Source of the DNA: Gemmatimonadota bacterium
Lineage (GTDB): Bacteria; Gemmatimonadota; Gemmatimonadetes; Gemmatimonadales; Gemmatimonadaceae
Length of the DNA: 64,000 bases
Direction: 5' to 3'
Assembly: GCA_027307165.1 (NCBI GenBank)
Contig: DAHUXM010000021.1
Span: forward strand, 310,001-374,000
The translations under genes were made by a program, and so were the position numbers. This document shows positions 63,392-64,000 of the stretch, one piece after another. The first letter of the stretch is position 1. Every line of letters begins with the position of its first letter. The notes beneath the pieces were generated by a model. It was not told where the DNA came from. It saw only the letters and a program-made list of their open reading frames with translations, and ran no database searches.

Positions 63392-63751
63392 ATGATGGTA
63401 GCCACCAAGCGGGCGTACGAACCCGCGGTCGAGGCGGACGGTTATCGCGTCCTGGTCGACCGCCTCTGGCCGCGTGGAGTTTCAAAGAACGCGGCGCGGA
63501 TCGACGCGTGGGAAAAGGAGATCGCTCCATCGAAGGAGCTGCGGGAGTGGTACGGACACGAGCCGGCGAAATGGCCGGAATTTCAAAAGCGCTATCGGAA
63601 GGAGCTGAAGACGGCGGCTGCTTCGGAAGTTCTGGATGATCTGGTGCATCGTGCTCAGCGCGGGGCTGTCACTCTGGTTTACGCGTCGCACGCGGGCGAA
63701 ATCAGCAACGCCGCGGTGCTCGCGAAAATCATCAGTCGGAGAGCTTCCTGA
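63392..63751 (+). CDS. DUF488 family protein
   Basis: A protein of about 119 residues: the core YRVLVDRLWPRGVSKNAARI, DAWEKEIAPSKELREWYGHE, WPEFQKRYRKEL and VTLVYASHAGEISNAAVL is typical of DUF488 (YeaO-like). Start at the ATG pair 63392/63395, with GGAG upstream. Its end overlaps the end of the next gene on the opposite strand by 20 bases. Function unknown. Confidence 0.9.
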   Translation: MMVATKRAYEPAVEADGYRVLVDRLWPRGVSKNAARIDAWEKEIAPSKELREWYGHEPAKWPEFQKRYRKELKTAAASEVLDDLVHRAQRGAVTLVYASHAGEISNAAVLAKIISRRAS

Positions 63752-63953
63752 GGGCGGATCCCTTGTGCATTGCGATGTGATCGGTCGTGTCACTCTTGAT
63801 CTCGTACTGCGGATCGTCCTTCGTTGCGTGGACGGTGTAGCCCTTGAACTGGATGTTGGAGGTCACCACGCGCGTGATGTGGCCGCGAACTCTGCCAGCC
63901 TCCGAGTTCCAGCTGACGTGGTCGCCGATCTTGAATTGCCTGTGGGAAGTCAT
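63732..63953 (-). CDS. DUF2945 (hypervirulence-associated, TUDOR-like) protein
   Basis: A 73-residue protein: FKIGDHVSWNSEAGRVRGHI, YTVHATKDDPQYEIKSDTTD, HIAMHKGSALRKL. A second DUF2945 member besides that at 50686-50898 but clearly diverged. A small Tudor/SH3-like barrel, role unknown. Convergent with the DUF488 gene. Sequence after 63953 to the window end holds no further gene. Confidence 0.85.
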   Translation of the reverse strand: MTSHRQFKIGDHVSWNSEAGRVRGHITRVVTSNIQFKGYTVHATKDDPQYEIKSDTTDHIAMHKGSALRKLSD

Positions 63954-64000
63954 CGATGTCGTTGGTCAGTTGCCCGATGCATCACGAGTCGCAATCCCGG

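Overview
The window is high-GC bacterial chromosome interrupted by one integrated mobile element. Gene content fits Gemmatimonadota: a fused alpha/beta 2-oxo acid dehydrogenase E1, a DUF512 radical-SAM gene next to der, and a pnp / M16 peptidase / ald / mre-rod order. That placement rests on protein appearance alone and is not proven. Left chromosomal part (1-21176): the 3' end of pnp, an M16 zinc peptidase, ald, and the cell-shape operon mreB-mreC-mreD-mrdA-rodA with stop/start overlaps. A REP-associated tyrosine transposase (RAYT) unit follows, flanked by inverted arrays of ~60-bp repeats. Then come the E1 fusion and a long co-directional run: DUF512, der, plsY, gpsA, a MerR regulator, a glycosyltransferase, surE, pcm, an unknown acidic protein and a Uma2 protein.

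Mobile element (21177-50524): it is bounded by a 40-bp direct repeat that is the 5' half of tRNA-Arg(CCT), up to the anticodon loop. The intact tRNA lies at the right end (50485-50558), so the element supplies the tRNA's 5' half and its upstream sequence. From left to right the element holds a degenerate second tRNA-Arg(CCT)-like sequence, an orphan OLD-family nuclease, a queG fragment, an HNH-like protein, a tyrosine integrase with an overlapping excisionase-like gene, and small proteins. A hairpin-rich gene-free region follows. The replication module is an initiator carrying iteron-like palindromes inside its own gene, a DnaB-like helicase and a RusA resolvase. After it come a BamHI-family restriction-modification pair and a serine recombinase translationally coupled to a ClpX-like AAA+ ATPase. 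The right third holds an 1830-residue GHKL-ATPase/DUF3883 protein (the domain order of plant NO VEIN), a PIN nuclease with coiled coil and three membrane helices, an HNH nuclease, a DUF6998 protein and an XRE-type regulator. I saw no capsid, portal, terminase or conjugation genes. It looks like a phage-satellite-like or plasmid-like integrative element loaded with defence-type genes.

Right chromosomal part (50559-64000): a DUF2945 protein, an outer-membrane barrel, a MerA-like flavoprotein overlapping a glucoamylase-domain protein, and a cytochrome b / molybdopterin oxidoreductase fusion, all on the minus strand. A transketolase plus AIF-like oxidoreductase pair and a DUF4142 lipoprotein are on the plus strand. 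Then come an Old Yellow Enzyme, a formate/nitrite transporter overlapping a ferritin-like gene, DUF488 and a second DUF2945 protein: a redox and stress flavoured region.

Best candidate for an undescribed system: 37.5-49.5 kb, where the recombinase/ClpX-like couple, the NO VEIN-like giant protein and the membrane PIN protein sit together with two further nuclease-like genes. Function is inferred from domains and context only.
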